Assembly: GCA_011391125.1 (NCBI GenBank)
Contig: JAABRE010000040.1
Span: 1-47,207 of the forward strand
Reading direction: 5' to 3'
Length of the DNA: 47,207 nt
From: Synechococcales cyanobacterium S06
Lineage (GTDB): Bacteria > Cyanobacteriota > Cyanobacteriia > Cyanobacteriales > JAABRE01
Made by a program: the position numbers and the translations under genes. The notes under the pieces are model-generated. The model made no database searches. It was given only the letters and a program-made list of their open reading frames with translations, and was not told where the DNA came from. Position 1 is the first letter of the stretch, and each line of letters opens with the position of its first letter. Of the stretch, positions 33,810 to 42,470 are shown piece by piece.

Positions 33810-34946
33810 ATGCACATAGCTTGGTTAGGAAAAAAAACCCCTTTTTGTGGTAATGTTACCTACGGTAGAGAGATTACTAATTCTTTATTAGACCGCGGAT
33901 ATCGGGTTAGTTTTCTCCATTTTACTGAAGCGGAAATATGTCCAGTAGATTGGCCAGAATGCAATGAAATTGCTTTACCTTTTTTATATAAGTCGCAAAT
34001 TTATACGATTCCTACTTTAAAATCGAGTAAAATTTTAAGAAAATCTCTCCAACAATTAAAACCCAATTTAGTCCATGCTTCTTTAACACTTTCAACTCTG
34101 GATTTTCTCTTACCAGAAATTTGTGAAGAGTTAAATTTACCCTTAATTGCTACTTTTCATCCTGCTTTTGATAGTAAGATTAGAAACCTATCTTCTAGTA
34201 CCCAATATTTAACCTATCAATTGTATGCTCCTTTCCTCGCCAATTATGATCGGGTGATCGTTTTTTCCCAAATTCAAAAAGATTTATTGGTAAAATTAGG
34301 TGTACCTGATTATAAAGTCGTGATCATTCCCAATGGAGTTGATATTGATAAGTATTCCCCCGGTGATTCTGATATTAAATATCACTTAAAAGCAAAAAGA
34401 TTATTTGTTTATCAAGGCAGAATAGCGACAGAAAAGAATGTAGAAGCCCTTTTAAAAGCATGGAAATTGAGTAAATTAGGTAACGACAGTAAATTATTAA
34501 TATTAGGAGATGGTCCTTTAAAATCATCCTTAGAACAATTTTATACCGAAGAAGATGCCATAATTTGGTTTGGGTTTGTGGGCAACGAACAAAAAAGAAT
34601 TGATATTTTAAGGGGGTGTGATGTCTTTATTTTACCTTCTTTGGTTGAAGGTTTATCCTTGTCATTATTAGAGGCCATGGCCACGGGATTGGCGTGTATT
34701 GCTACGGATGCAGGCGCGGATGGTGAAGTATTAGAAAATGGTGCAGGAGTGGTGTTAGAAACCCAAGGAGTTACCACCCAATTAAAAACCTTATTACCCC
34801 TATTTAATGAACATCCAGAAATTACCAAATTATTAGGAGCAAAAGCCCGACAAAAGGTCTTAGAAAAATATACCTTAAAAGATAATATTACCCGTTTAGA
34901 AAAACTGTATATCGAAACTTTAAAAAACAAAAAGCAATTTATTTAG
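33810..34946 (+). CDS. Glycosyltransferase family 4
   Basis: A 378-residue GT-B fold retaining glycosyltransferase. The N-terminal acceptor half starts MHIAWLGKKTPFCGNVTYG; the donor half contains IPNGVDIDKYSPG, LFVYQGRIATEKNVEALLKAW, LLILGDGPLKSSLE and the EX7E motif in LPSLVEGLSLSLLEAMATG. It transfers a sugar from a nucleotide donor, probably to a lipid or cell-surface glycan; the acceptor is not evident. GT4 enzymes of this sort sit singly in cyanobacterial chromosomes. Its start follows an ACTGATA heptamer array (about four copies). Confidence 0.9.
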   Translation: MHIAWLGKKTPFCGNVTYGREITNSLLDRGYRVSFLHFTEAEICPVDWPECNEIALPFLYKSQIYTIPTLKSSKILRKSLQQLKPNLVHASLTLSTLDFLLPEICEELNLPLIATFHPAFDSKIRNLSSSTQYLTYQLYAPFLANYDRVIVFSQIQKDLLVKLGVPDYKVVIIPNGVDIDKYSPGDSDIKYHLKAKRLFVYQGRIATEKNVEALLKAWKLSKLGNDSKLLILGDGPLKSSLEQFYTEEDAIIWFGFVGNEQKRIDILRGCDVFILPSLVEGLSLSLLEAMATGLACIATDAGADGEVLENGAGVVLETQGVTTQLKTLLPLFNEHPEITKLLGAKARQKVLEKYTLKDNITRLEKLYIETLKNKKQFI

Positions 34947-34949
34947 CTT

Positions 34950-35012
34950 AGGTTAAATAAAGTTAAAGTAATTTGAGATTTTTTTAACCTTTAAATTATT
35001 TCTTGTTAATTT
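34950..35012. promoter_or_regulatory. Pho-box-like half sites before the PhoX-like gene
   Basis: Against the cyanobacterial PHO half site (C/T)TTAA(C/T)(C/T)(A/T), TTTAACCT at 34983-34990 is perfect. Eleven-bp steps give AATTATTT (weak) at 34994 and GTTAATTT (one mismatch) at 35005. The opposite strand has two perfect half sites, at 34950-34957 and 34960-34967. The position, 100-160 bp before a phosphatase-like gene, suits SphR/PhoB control. The low GC content makes chance matches fairly likely. Confidence 0.45.
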
Positions 35013-35110
35013 GACCATGACACACTAAGAAAAGTGTTTCTGATTAATTTGGTGAGGTATTTTCCCCAAATTAGCTTCAACAAAAACCAGAGCAAAATAA
35101 TAGTGAGTTT

Positions 35111-37243
35111 ATGAGTCAAGATACAAATCAACCTTCCCAAATGGCCGGCCTCAATGGCTATACAGTTGATCCTTTTTTTACTGTTGGTGAAACCATTGGG
35201 GGTTATACTCCCATTGGTATTTTAGACGGCACGGGAGCTTACAAATTAGACAACGATACAGTTAGAATTTTGGTTAACCACGAGGTTAGTTCTAACCTCG
35301 GTTATACTTACACCCTCGAAAGTGGAGTGAGTTTAACGGGAGCGCGAGTTAGCTATTTTGATCTTAATATTCAAACCTTGGCAATCGAAGCATCAGGCTT
35401 GGCTTTTGATGCCATTTATAACCGTGCTGGTAACATGGTGGATGCCAACAACGCCCTTGATACCGTTGAAGCACCCGTCGGTTTAGATCGCTTTTGTGCA
35501 GCCAATCTCTTTGCAGCTGGTGAATACGGCTTTGTTGATACAATTTTCTTTACTGGCGAAGAAACCGATGGTGGTACGGAATTTGCCCTTGATACAGCCA
35601 ACAATGCACTCTACGCTTTACCTTGGTTAGGTGTGGCTGCTTGGGAAAGTGTGACTGCTTTGGAAACCGGTACTGAGGATAAAATTGCTCTTTTAATCGG
35701 TGATGACCGAGAAACTGCTCCCCTTTACCTTTATGTGGGTACTAAGGGCGTTGACTATAATACCGATGGCACGATTGACTTCCTCGAACGCAACGGTTTA
35801 ACGGGCGGTGATTTATTCGTCTGGGTATCTAATAATGCGACGGAAGTTGATCCTCGTGATTTTGCTGGTACTGGCAACACCACCACTGGTAGTTTTGTGG
35901 AAATTGAGGTTTACAGCGAAAATGGCCCTAAAGCTGTGGATGGTGATGACGAAGGCAATAGTATTCAAGATGAATTGGGCTATGATGCTTTAGGCTTTGC
36001 TACCCAAGCTCAACAAGATGCTTTAGCTATTGAGGTCAATGCCTTCCGCTTCTCCCGTCCTGAAGATGTGGCCACCAACCCTAACGATGGTACTCAAGCT
36101 GTGTTGGCTTCTACAGGCCGTACGGGTATTTTTGATGATGCTGATGTGTGGGGAACTACCTATATTGTCGATGTAGATTTCACTAATATTGCTACAAAAA
36201 CCATTGATGCTGAGTTGAACATTCTTTACGATGGCAATGACGAGGGTAACGAAGATTTCGGTCTTAGAAGTCCGGATAATTTAGATTGGGCAGATAATGG
36301 CTTGATTTATTTACAGGAAGATCGCGCCATCAGTGCTGATCTTTGGGGTGCAACTTCCGGGGAAGAAGCTTCCATTTGGACCATTGATCCAGCCGATGCT
36401 AACCCTGAATCTACTTTAACTCGTGTGGGTCAAATCGATCGCACTGCTGTTCCAGCCGGTCAAACTGATACGAATCCCACGGATTTAGGTAACTGGGAAA
36501 GCTCCGGTATTTTGGATGTTTCTACCTTGTTTGGTAATCAACCTGGAGAAATGTTGCTTTTTAATGTCCAAGCTCACAGTCTTAGAGATGGGGCGATCGG
36601 TAGTTCCACAGTGGAAGGCACAGATCCTAGCTCCGATGATCGCAACTTAGTTCAAGGTGGTCAATTGTCCTTCTTGATTACTCCCACTGCTGACATTAAG
36701 CAGGATCAAGCCATGGTAGTTCCGACCGGTGATGATGTCAGGGGCGGAATTGATTTTGACGGCACAAATGACTTGGTTTTCACTGGTGCTGGCAATGATG
36801 AAGTGGATTCTACTTTGGCGGGAGCATCAGCAGGTGCTAATCGTATCTTTACGGGTAGTGATAATGATGTCATCTATCTGGCCCATCAAGATCGGGTTTT
36901 CGCTGGTACTGGGGATGATACATTCTACTTAGGTACAGCTGGCCGTGCTATTGGTGGTCAGGGCAATGATACTTTTTACGCCAATGAAGGTGGTGATAAT
37001 CTGCTTTCTGGTGGTGCAGGTTCTGATGCTTTCTGGATCACTACTGGTGAATTACCTTCGGCCAATACCATTCTGGACTTTACTAAGGGTGAAGATGTTA
37101 TTGGTGTTGCAGGTCAAGGCGCAAATTTTGGCTTTGATGACTTAGGTTTCAGTGGTAATGACATCCTCATCGGTGACAAGGCGATCGCCACCTTGATCGG
37201 TGTTGACACCAACACCTTGACAGCTGAAGATTTCGCATTTTAG
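35111..37243 (+). CDS. PhoX-like (DUF839) protein with RTX-like C-terminus, probably secreted
   Basis: A 710-residue protein. Residues 10-535 match the PhoX/DUF839 beta-propeller family of calcium- and iron-dependent alkaline phosphatases (RILVNHEVSS, GLDRFCAANLF, FFTGEETDGGTEF, RPEDVATNP, EDGLIYLQEDR-type block). After about 545 the sequence turns into glycine/aspartate-rich calcium-binding turns (GAGNDEVDS, GSDNDVIYL, GTGDDTFYL, GGQGNDTFY, GGAGSDAFW) and ends in an acidic/hydrophobic tail. There is no signal peptide or Tat motif; such tails go with type I secretion. Codons are richer in G+C than in neighbours, as in highly expressed genes. Phosphatase activity is inferred. Confidence 0.85.
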   Translation: MSQDTNQPSQMAGLNGYTVDPFFTVGETIGGYTPIGILDGTGAYKLDNDTVRILVNHEVSSNLGYTYTLESGVSLTGARVSYFDLNIQTLAIEASGLAFDAIYNRAGNMVDANNALDTVEAPVGLDRFCAANLFAAGEYGFVDTIFFTGEETDGGTEFALDTANNALYALPWLGVAAWESVTALETGTEDKIALLIGDDRETAPLYLYVGTKGVDYNTDGTIDFLERNGLTGGDLFVWVSNNATEVDPRDFAGTGNTTTGSFVEIEVYSENGPKAVDGDDEGNSIQDELGYDALGFATQAQQDALAIEVNAFRFSRPEDVATNPNDGTQAVLASTGRTGIFDDADVWGTTYIVDVDFTNIATKTIDAELNILYDGNDEGNEDFGLRSPDNLDWADNGLIYLQEDRAISADLWGATSGEEASIWTIDPADANPESTLTRVGQIDRTAVPAGQTDTNPTDLGNWESSGILDVSTLFGNQPGEMLLFNVQAHSLRDGAIGSSTVEGTDPSSDDRNLVQGGQLSFLITPTADIKQDQAMVVPTGDDVRGGIDFDGTNDLVFTGAGNDEVDSTLAGASAGANRIFTGSDNDVIYLAHQDRVFAGTGDDTFYLGTAGRAIGGQGNDTFYANEGGDNLLSGGAGSDAFWITTGELPSANTILDFTKGEDVIGVAGQGANFGFDDLGFSGNDILIGDKAIATLIGVDTNTLTAEDFAF

Positions 37244-37272
37244 CCTAATTTAAAACTTCGTTGACAGAGCAA

Positions 37273-37312
37273 GTCAAATAGACAACTTAAACCGATAAGT
37301 TGTCTATTTGAC
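37273..37312 (+). terminator. Strong terminator after the PhoX-like gene
   Basis: A perfect 17-bp stem (37273-37289 with 37296-37312, loop AACCGA) lies 30 bp past the stop codon and is followed by CCTTTCAACTTTT. Confidence 0.85.
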
Positions 37313-37510
37313 CCTTTCAACTTTTAAATTTTTGTAGTTAATTTAGATAAAACTACGAACAAATAATTGATTATTGACAATACTTATCAATAAATCTAAG
37401 GTAAAAATTTTATAATTTAGCTGTTTTGACGTGACTTAATTGAATAAAAATACTTGAAAAGTTAAAACAATTATGTAAGTATTTTTTAGTTATCAAAAAT
37501 ATTTTTAAGT

Positions 37511-37636
37511 TATAGTAATTCCAATTAAGATTAGAACAGTTGAAAAATAGGTTCGTAGTTGCGCTTTAGCGCTTCTTAGGACTAAAGTCCAACAAGAAAC
37601 TAAAAACTTTTGTTTAATTTTTATTTGGAATTACTA
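37511..37636 (-). mobile_element. MITE family 2, copy B (126 bp)
   Basis: Same element as at 23597, in opposite orientation: TATAGTAATTCCAA at the left, TTGGAATTACTA at the right, with the same internal mini-hairpins. Two bases are lost at the right end. Confidence 0.85.
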
Positions 37637-37707
37637 GAATAGCCATGTTATCTAATCAGCTAAAATAGTAGTAAACTGGAGTTAAACATTATCAATCGTC
37701 TCCAAAA

Positions 37708-37821
37708 ATGAATTGTTTAACTCCTACTCAAGTTGATTGCAAATTTTGCTACCATCCCAAAACCCTAGCAGAATGGGCAGACCAAGGGAAAATAGAGTAT
37801 AATAATTTATATTATTACTGA
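37708..37821 (+). pseudogene. IS607-type TnpA N-terminal fragment
   Basis: ATG 37708 opens a 37-codon frame, MNCLTPTQVDCKFCYHPKT followed by LAEWADQGKIEY, then unrelated residues NNLYYY and a stop. It matches the MerR-like DNA-binding start of IS607 serine transposases (LT..QV...F.V.PKTLR.WA..GKI). The resolvase catalytic domain is gone. IS607 elements also carry tnpB, but the tnpB at the window's left edge is 37 kb away. Confidence 0.7.
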
Positions 37822-37911
37822 GTTGAAAAGCAATTAAATTATGGCTCGTTATCAAAAAACAAAAGACAAAATTATAGTGACTAGAATTGCCAACCTTGGC
37901 AATCTGAAGCT

Positions 37912-38039
37912 TATAGTAATTTCAATTAAGATTAGAACAGTTAAAAAATAGGTTCGTAGTTGCGCTTTAGCGCTTCTTAGGACTAAAGTCCAACAACAAA
38001 CTAAAAACTTTTGTTTAATTTTTATTTGGAATTACTATA
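37912..38039 (-). mobile_element. MITE family 2, copy C (128 bp)
   Basis: TATAGTAATTTCAA to TTGGAATTACTATA, in the same orientation as copy B and 275 bp from it. Its left part extends a short open frame started at 37842. Confidence 0.85.
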
Positions 38040-38086
38040 ACTTTTTGTTAATTAAATACTTTAGCAAATTAAATTACTATTTTTAG

Positions 38087-38220
38087 GGCGTTGCATGACT
38101 CTGAGATGAAATTGTAGGGGCAATCCCTTGTGGTTGCCCCCGAAACGCTGATAGGGTAGGGACAAGCCCTACCCCTACATTGAAAATAAATATCAAATCA
38201 TCTTGCATAGGTGCAACGCC
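38087..38220. mobile_element. Family 3 inverted-repeat element with ATTTTTAG target duplication
   Basis: A 134-bp element starting GGCGTTGCA and ending TGCAACGCC (perfect 9-bp inverted repeat). ATTTTTAG is duplicated directly at both sides (38079-38086 and 38221-38228). Inside are two hairpins: GGGGCAA/TTGCCCC (38117-38140) and GGGTAGGG/CCCTACCC (38154-38174), both also found singly at 1291-1436. No coding capacity. Confidence 0.75.
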
Positions 38221-38383
38221 ATTTTTAGAGGATAAAACTAAGAAAATATCCATAGGATATTAGATCAATTTGTTTGGTATCTATTTAGTGCATATCTATT
38301 ATTAAAAAGATTCATTTTACAAAGAGAGAAATTTAACTTAAGATGATCCTTATGAATATAATTCTCAATTAAGGAGAACTTTT

Positions 38384-40744
38384 GTGGCCAAAAATGGATT
38401 AGCAATCAACAAAGATGGGCAAATTATTAATCAGATCAATCAGAGCTTTTCTGATCAAGGGTTAAATGGAATTATAGTCAACGGAAGCAGTAACGTTGTT
38501 TCTTTGGGTGCAGTTCAAATCAAAAATAACGGAGACGATGGCCTAAAAATTAATGGCGCAAACAATAATATTAGCGCTTATTTAACCAATATAGCCAGAA
38601 ATACGGGTGATGGTGTTGACATCAATGGAGACAACACTATGTCTGCTTTTACTCAGGTCAAATTCACTGGAAACGGAGAAAACGGCTTAGAAATTGATGG
38701 CAATGGTGTTTCTGTTCTAGTTTCTCAAAGTTCTTTGTTAAATAACAAGGGAGATGGTTTCAGCGTAGATGAAGGTAGTAATGCCAATGTCAGATTCCTG
38801 AACTCTGAGTCTAGTAATAACAGAGGAGATGGTTTTGATGTCGCTTCCTCTGATAATAGAATTTTCATCAGCAATAGCGCAATTCAAAACAACCGAGAAG
38901 ATGGCGTTGAAATTGATGGTACTTTTAACCAAGTGAACATAGTCAGCACTCTGGTAAGTGGTAACACCAACAAGGGTGCTGACCTCAATGGTGGCGATGG
39001 AATCGACATTAATGGTGACAATAATACGGTCAGATTGATTGAGGTCACGTCCTCTCACAATGCTGCTGATGGTTTAGAAATTGATGGTAGTTTCGCTACC
39101 GTGCTGGCCAGTAAATCTAATTTTGTCGGCAATGGTGGTGACGGAGTAAACATTGATGAAGGTAGCGATAGTTCAATTACTTTGACCAATTCTATCTCCA
39201 AAGACAATACCGGTGATGGGATTGATATTGTGAGAACTAATAGTATTATCACTCTCAATAGTCTAGCCATCAGTAACAACAAAGAAGATGGGATCGAAAT
39301 TGACGGTACTAATAATACAATCCGCATCCAAAATACCAGCAGTAATCGTAATATTAACGATGGTGTTGATCCTAGTGGTGGTGATGGTCTTGACGTTAAT
39401 GGTGACGACAATTACCTCTCTTTATCCCTGGTTAATTTGATTGGTAATAAATCTGAAGGTTTAGAGATTGATGGAGCTAGTAACGATTTTACCCTCAATC
39501 AAGTTAGAATCATCAATAATGGTGCGGATGGTTTGAGTATTGATGAAGGTGACGAGACTATTCTCCGTGTTACCAATTCCGTGATGAGGGATAACTACGG
39601 GGATGGTCTGGATGTCAATTCTAACAACAATACCATTATCATCAATACTTCTAAGATTATTGGTAACTCAGAAGATGGCTTCGAGGTTGATGGTAATGGA
39701 AATAACATTACAGTTAATCAATCTGTAATTAGCTACAACAAAGATGGTGATGGTCTGGATATCAATGGTGTTAACAACCAAATAACTTTATCTGACGTTA
39801 ATAGTCATCATAACCAAGAAGAAGGTGTTGAACTTGATGGCGACTATCTTCAATTCAATGTCAACAATAGTGTTTTTCACTCTAATGGTAATGATGGCTT
39901 AAACATTGATGATTCTGATTATAGCATCATTGATGCGAATAATATAGAGGTTCGCGACAATGCAGGTGATGGTATTGACGTGGCCTCCAGTAACAATGAT
40001 ATTTCCATCGCCAATAGTCTGATTGAAGAGAATGCCGAAGATGGTTTTGAAGTGGATGGTTCATCTAATTTAATTACCATTAGTCAGACGGCCATTGTGG
40101 GTAATACCAATACGGGAGCGGACATCAACGGTGGTGATGGTTTAGACCTTAATGGTAATTCTAACACTGTTAAACTGTCGTTAGTTACCATCGCCAACAA
40201 TGCTGTGGATGGTGTCGAAATAAATGGCAACAATAACATCTTGTCAATTAACGATAGCGTAATCAACAACAATGATGGTGATGGATTACGTCTTGATGGT
40301 GGTTCAGGAAATCGTGTCGAGATTGCTTATTCACAATTGAGTGGTAACACCGGTGATGGGATTGATATTCTCACCAGTTACAATACCCTTGTTTTACAAA
40401 CTGGAACAGCAGCAAATAACGGCGAAGATGGAATAAAAATTGAGGCTAATGATACCGTCGAGATCAATGATTTCGCTTTTATTAATAATAAAGGGGATGG
40501 AATTGAGGTCAGCGGTAACGATGGCTTTATCAATCTTACAGGAGTAAGTTCCACTGGAAATGGTGAAGATGGCTTTGAACTTAGTGGTAGTAATAACGTC
40601 ATTAATATCAGTGATAGTAACTTCACTGGTAATACTAATAAAGATGTTTCCATTTTAGGTGATAACAACATCATTAATATTAGTAACTCCGTTATTACTA
40701 ATTTTGAGAATCTTGGTACTGGTAATATCATTAACTATTTTTAG
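38384..40744 (+). CDS. Large beta-helix repeat protein (Asn/Asp/Gly-rich), probably secreted
   Basis: A 786-residue protein from GTG 38384, supported by AAGGAG seven bases upstream. Nearly the whole chain is short rungs of about 24-26 residues of the form NN..DG(L/I/V/F)(E/D)(I/V)(D/N)G..N.(I/V).(I/L), a right-handed parallel beta-helix, some 28 rungs. The rungs follow a higher-order cycle of five (tags IDEG, DVAS, EIDG, GGDGLDING, LEIDG) of about 128 residues, repeated four to five times. There are no cysteines, no signal peptide and no catalytic motif; it ends GNIINYF. Acidic repeats suggest calcium binding and non-Sec export; an S-layer, adhesin or glycan-binding role is speculation. Confidence 0.88.
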   Translation: MAKNGLAINKDGQIINQINQSFSDQGLNGIIVNGSSNVVSLGAVQIKNNGDDGLKINGANNNISAYLTNIARNTGDGVDINGDNTMSAFTQVKFTGNGENGLEIDGNGVSVLVSQSSLLNNKGDGFSVDEGSNANVRFLNSESSNNRGDGFDVASSDNRIFISNSAIQNNREDGVEIDGTFNQVNIVSTLVSGNTNKGADLNGGDGIDINGDNNTVRLIEVTSSHNAADGLEIDGSFATVLASKSNFVGNGGDGVNIDEGSDSSITLTNSISKDNTGDGIDIVRTNSIITLNSLAISNNKEDGIEIDGTNNTIRIQNTSSNRNINDGVDPSGGDGLDVNGDDNYLSLSLVNLIGNKSEGLEIDGASNDFTLNQVRIINNGADGLSIDEGDETILRVTNSVMRDNYGDGLDVNSNNNTIIINTSKIIGNSEDGFEVDGNGNNITVNQSVISYNKDGDGLDINGVNNQITLSDVNSHHNQEEGVELDGDYLQFNVNNSVFHSNGNDGLNIDDSDYSIIDANNIEVRDNAGDGIDVASSNNDISIANSLIEENAEDGFEVDGSSNLITISQTAIVGNTNTGADINGGDGLDLNGNSNTVKLSLVTIANNAVDGVEINGNNNILSINDSVINNNDGDGLRLDGGSGNRVEIAYSQLSGNTGDGIDILTSYNTLVLQTGTAANNGEDGIKIEANDTVEINDFAFINNKGDGIEVSGNDGFINLTGVSSTGNGEDGFELSGSNNVINISDSNFTGNTNKDVSILGDNNIINISNSVITNFENLGTGNIINYF

Positions 40745-40773
40745 CTTTTTTTAAAAGTTAAGTAGTTAAGTAG

Positions 40774-40840
40774 GGTGGGTTAGCAGCGAGGTTAATTTTG
40801 ATAAAAAACTAATAAGTTTTGCTTCGCAGCGTAACCCACC
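40774..40840. repeat. Palindromic repeat GGTGGGTTA...TAACCCACC
   Basis: A perfect 9-bp inverted repeat (40774-40782 and 40832-40840) sits 30 bp after the beta-helix gene. It is the same family as 30163-30226, with an extra GCAGCG/CGCAGC direct pair next to the arms. Possible terminator. Confidence 0.7.
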
Positions 40841-41111
40841 ATTTTCGCAATGGCAAGATAAAATACATTTTTCACTAGATGTCGCTTACCTATGGTTTCA
40901 CCGGCAAAAATCAACTTTTGTAATCATCTTAGTGTCAAGATATATAGTAATTCCAAATAAAAATTAAACAAAAGTTTTTAGTTTGTTGTTGGACTTTAGT
41001 CCTAAGAAGCGCTAAAGCGCAACTACGAACCTATTTTTCAACTGTTTTAATCTTAATTGGAATCACTATACCTTCATAAATCTTGACATTTTTTTGTAAC
41101 CAAGGTAAATT
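40841..41111. other. Non-coding gap with MITE before the sasA stop
   Basis: Apart from MITE family 2 copy D nothing is recognisable between the palindromic repeat and the end of sasA. Confidence 0.5.
40943..41070 (+). mobile_element. MITE family 2, copy D (128 bp)
   Basis: TATAGTAATTCCAA to TTGGAATCACTATA, nearly base-for-base identical to copy A over its whole length, which suggests recent movement. It lies 42 bp beyond the sasA stop codon. Confidence 0.88.
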
Positions 41112-42251
41112 TTAAGGTTTATAAACAGGTAAAGTAAAGTGAAAACAACTACCTCCAGAAGAGCAATTTTCCACCCAAATTTGTCCATAATGGGAAGTAA
41201 TAACTTGACGACATAAAGCCAAACCAATACCAAAACCATCCTTATGGTGATCCCGTTGTAAACGAAAATGTTCCTCAAAAATTAAATATTTATCCTCTTC
41301 AGGAATACCAGGGCCATTATCACAAATACTCACCTGTATTTTTTGGCTAGTACGATGTAATAAAGAAAGAGCTATTTTGCCTTTTTCGGGTGTATATTTA
41401 CTAGCATTTTCTAAAAGATTAACTAATACTTGGCCAATTAATTCTTCATCAGCATAAACTTGAGGTAAATCTTGGGGTAAATCTTCTGTCAAAATTTGCG
41501 ATTTCGATTCTATTTTCGGGCTTAATTGAGTTAAAATAACTTGACAAATATTTTGTAAATAAATAGGTTTAGGTCGAATTTCAAACTTATTACTAACACT
41601 TTGGGAAGCTTGCAAAATATCACAAATCATGCGATCCATTAACTTAAACTGATGTTTTGTTTGTTTATATAACTGTTCCTTTAATATCAGTAAACGTTCA
41701 GGAGATTGTTTTTTTTCCGCTATTTGTAAAGTATCCAAAGCCAGAGTTGCAGCAGTTAAAGGACTGCGTAAATCGTGGACCAACATCGCTAAAATTTTGT
41801 CCTTAAACTTTAATTGTTTTAATAGTTCCTCATTTTCTTTTTTTAAAATAAAAACCTCATCAGCAAACTTTAATAACTCAGCAGAATAGCCAACTGAACT
41901 ACAATCTGGACCACTATGTAAAGTATTTTCTAAAAGAGATTTTTCCTCGATAATTAAATCATTTTGCCAATGATCCCACCATTTTTCAACTTGAGAAATT
42001 AAATCAGTTCCAGCGATGGTTTGTCGAGTTCCGGGAGCAATTTTCACTAAAGCAGGAGTCACAATTAATTTAAAATGTTCCACTAAATGGGGCTGATCTT
42101 CTAACTGAATTACCTCTAATTGAAAAGAATAAACTGAATCTAAATTATATAGATATTGCTGTAATTTTTGAATATACTCTTGAGAACTAGGACGATGATC
42201 CACAAACAAAAGAAGTTGAAGAGATACTTGCTTAGAACTGTCTTTAGTCAA
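41112..42251 (-). CDS. sasA: Circadian clock output histidine kinase SasA
   Basis: A 379-residue kinase. Residues 10-100 form the KaiB-like thioredoxin-fold sensor (LQLLLFVDHRPSSQEYIQKLQQYL, LIVTPALVKIAPGTRQTIAG), which in SasA binds KaiC. The kinase core follows: H159 in LVHDLRSPLTAATLALD, N box LVNLLENASKYTPE, G1 DNGPGIPEEDK, F/G2 FRLQRDHHKDGFGIGLAL. No transmembrane segments; it works in the cytoplasm and phosphorylates RpaA to drive circadian transcription. The kai genes and rpaA are not in this window. Length fits the family (about 380). Confidence 0.96.
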   Translation of the reverse strand: MTKDSSKQVSLQLLLFVDHRPSSQEYIQKLQQYLYNLDSVYSFQLEVIQLEDQPHLVEHFKLIVTPALVKIAPGTRQTIAGTDLISQVEKWWDHWQNDLIIEEKSLLENTLHSGPDCSSVGYSAELLKFADEVFILKKENEELLKQLKFKDKILAMLVHDLRSPLTAATLALDTLQIAEKKQSPERLLILKEQLYKQTKHQFKLMDRMICDILQASQSVSNKFEIRPKPIYLQNICQVILTQLSPKIESKSQILTEDLPQDLPQVYADEELIGQVLVNLLENASKYTPEKGKIALSLLHRTSQKIQVSICDNGPGIPEEDKYLIFEEHFRLQRDHHKDGFGIGLALCRQVITSHYGQIWVENCSSGGSCFHFTLPVYKP

Positions 42252-42470
42252 ATTTCCTTACCTCTAATACAATGATGGTAATTGAATTACAGACAAACAT
42301 AAAACAAAATTAGGTTAATTCCTCGTCATTGTTTTATCTACGATACTTTTTAGATAAATCTTGTGTGATTTAACACGGTTTCAAGTACAATCTTAAGATA
42401 GTATAAAATTTATTATAAACTTAAATTAGCGTTTTATTCACACAACTAAAAATAGCGAAAAGAAAAAATT

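Larger units (their letters stand above)
37313..38383. other. Mobile-repeat graveyard between two secreted-protein genes
   Basis: No intact gene is seen. The stretch holds two same-oriented copies of MITE family 2, a third-family element with an 8-bp duplication, an IS607 TnpA fragment, a perfect 18-base palindrome ATTGCCAACCTTGGCAAT (37886-37903) and a 36-codon frame from ATG 37842 running into a MITE. The last 150 bp should hold the promoter of the beta-helix gene. Confidence 0.7.

Noticed and set aside
37842-37952. 36-codon frame from ATG 37842 (MARYQKTKDKIIVTR) running into MITE copy C
   Set aside because: One third of it is MITE sequence and no homology is recognisable; a fragment of a lost gene is possible, but I cannot support it.
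38738-39411. Long minus-strand frames opposite the beta-helix gene
   Set aside because: They are produced by the regular codon pattern of the repeats on the plus strand and have low-complexity Ser/Leu/Ile composition.
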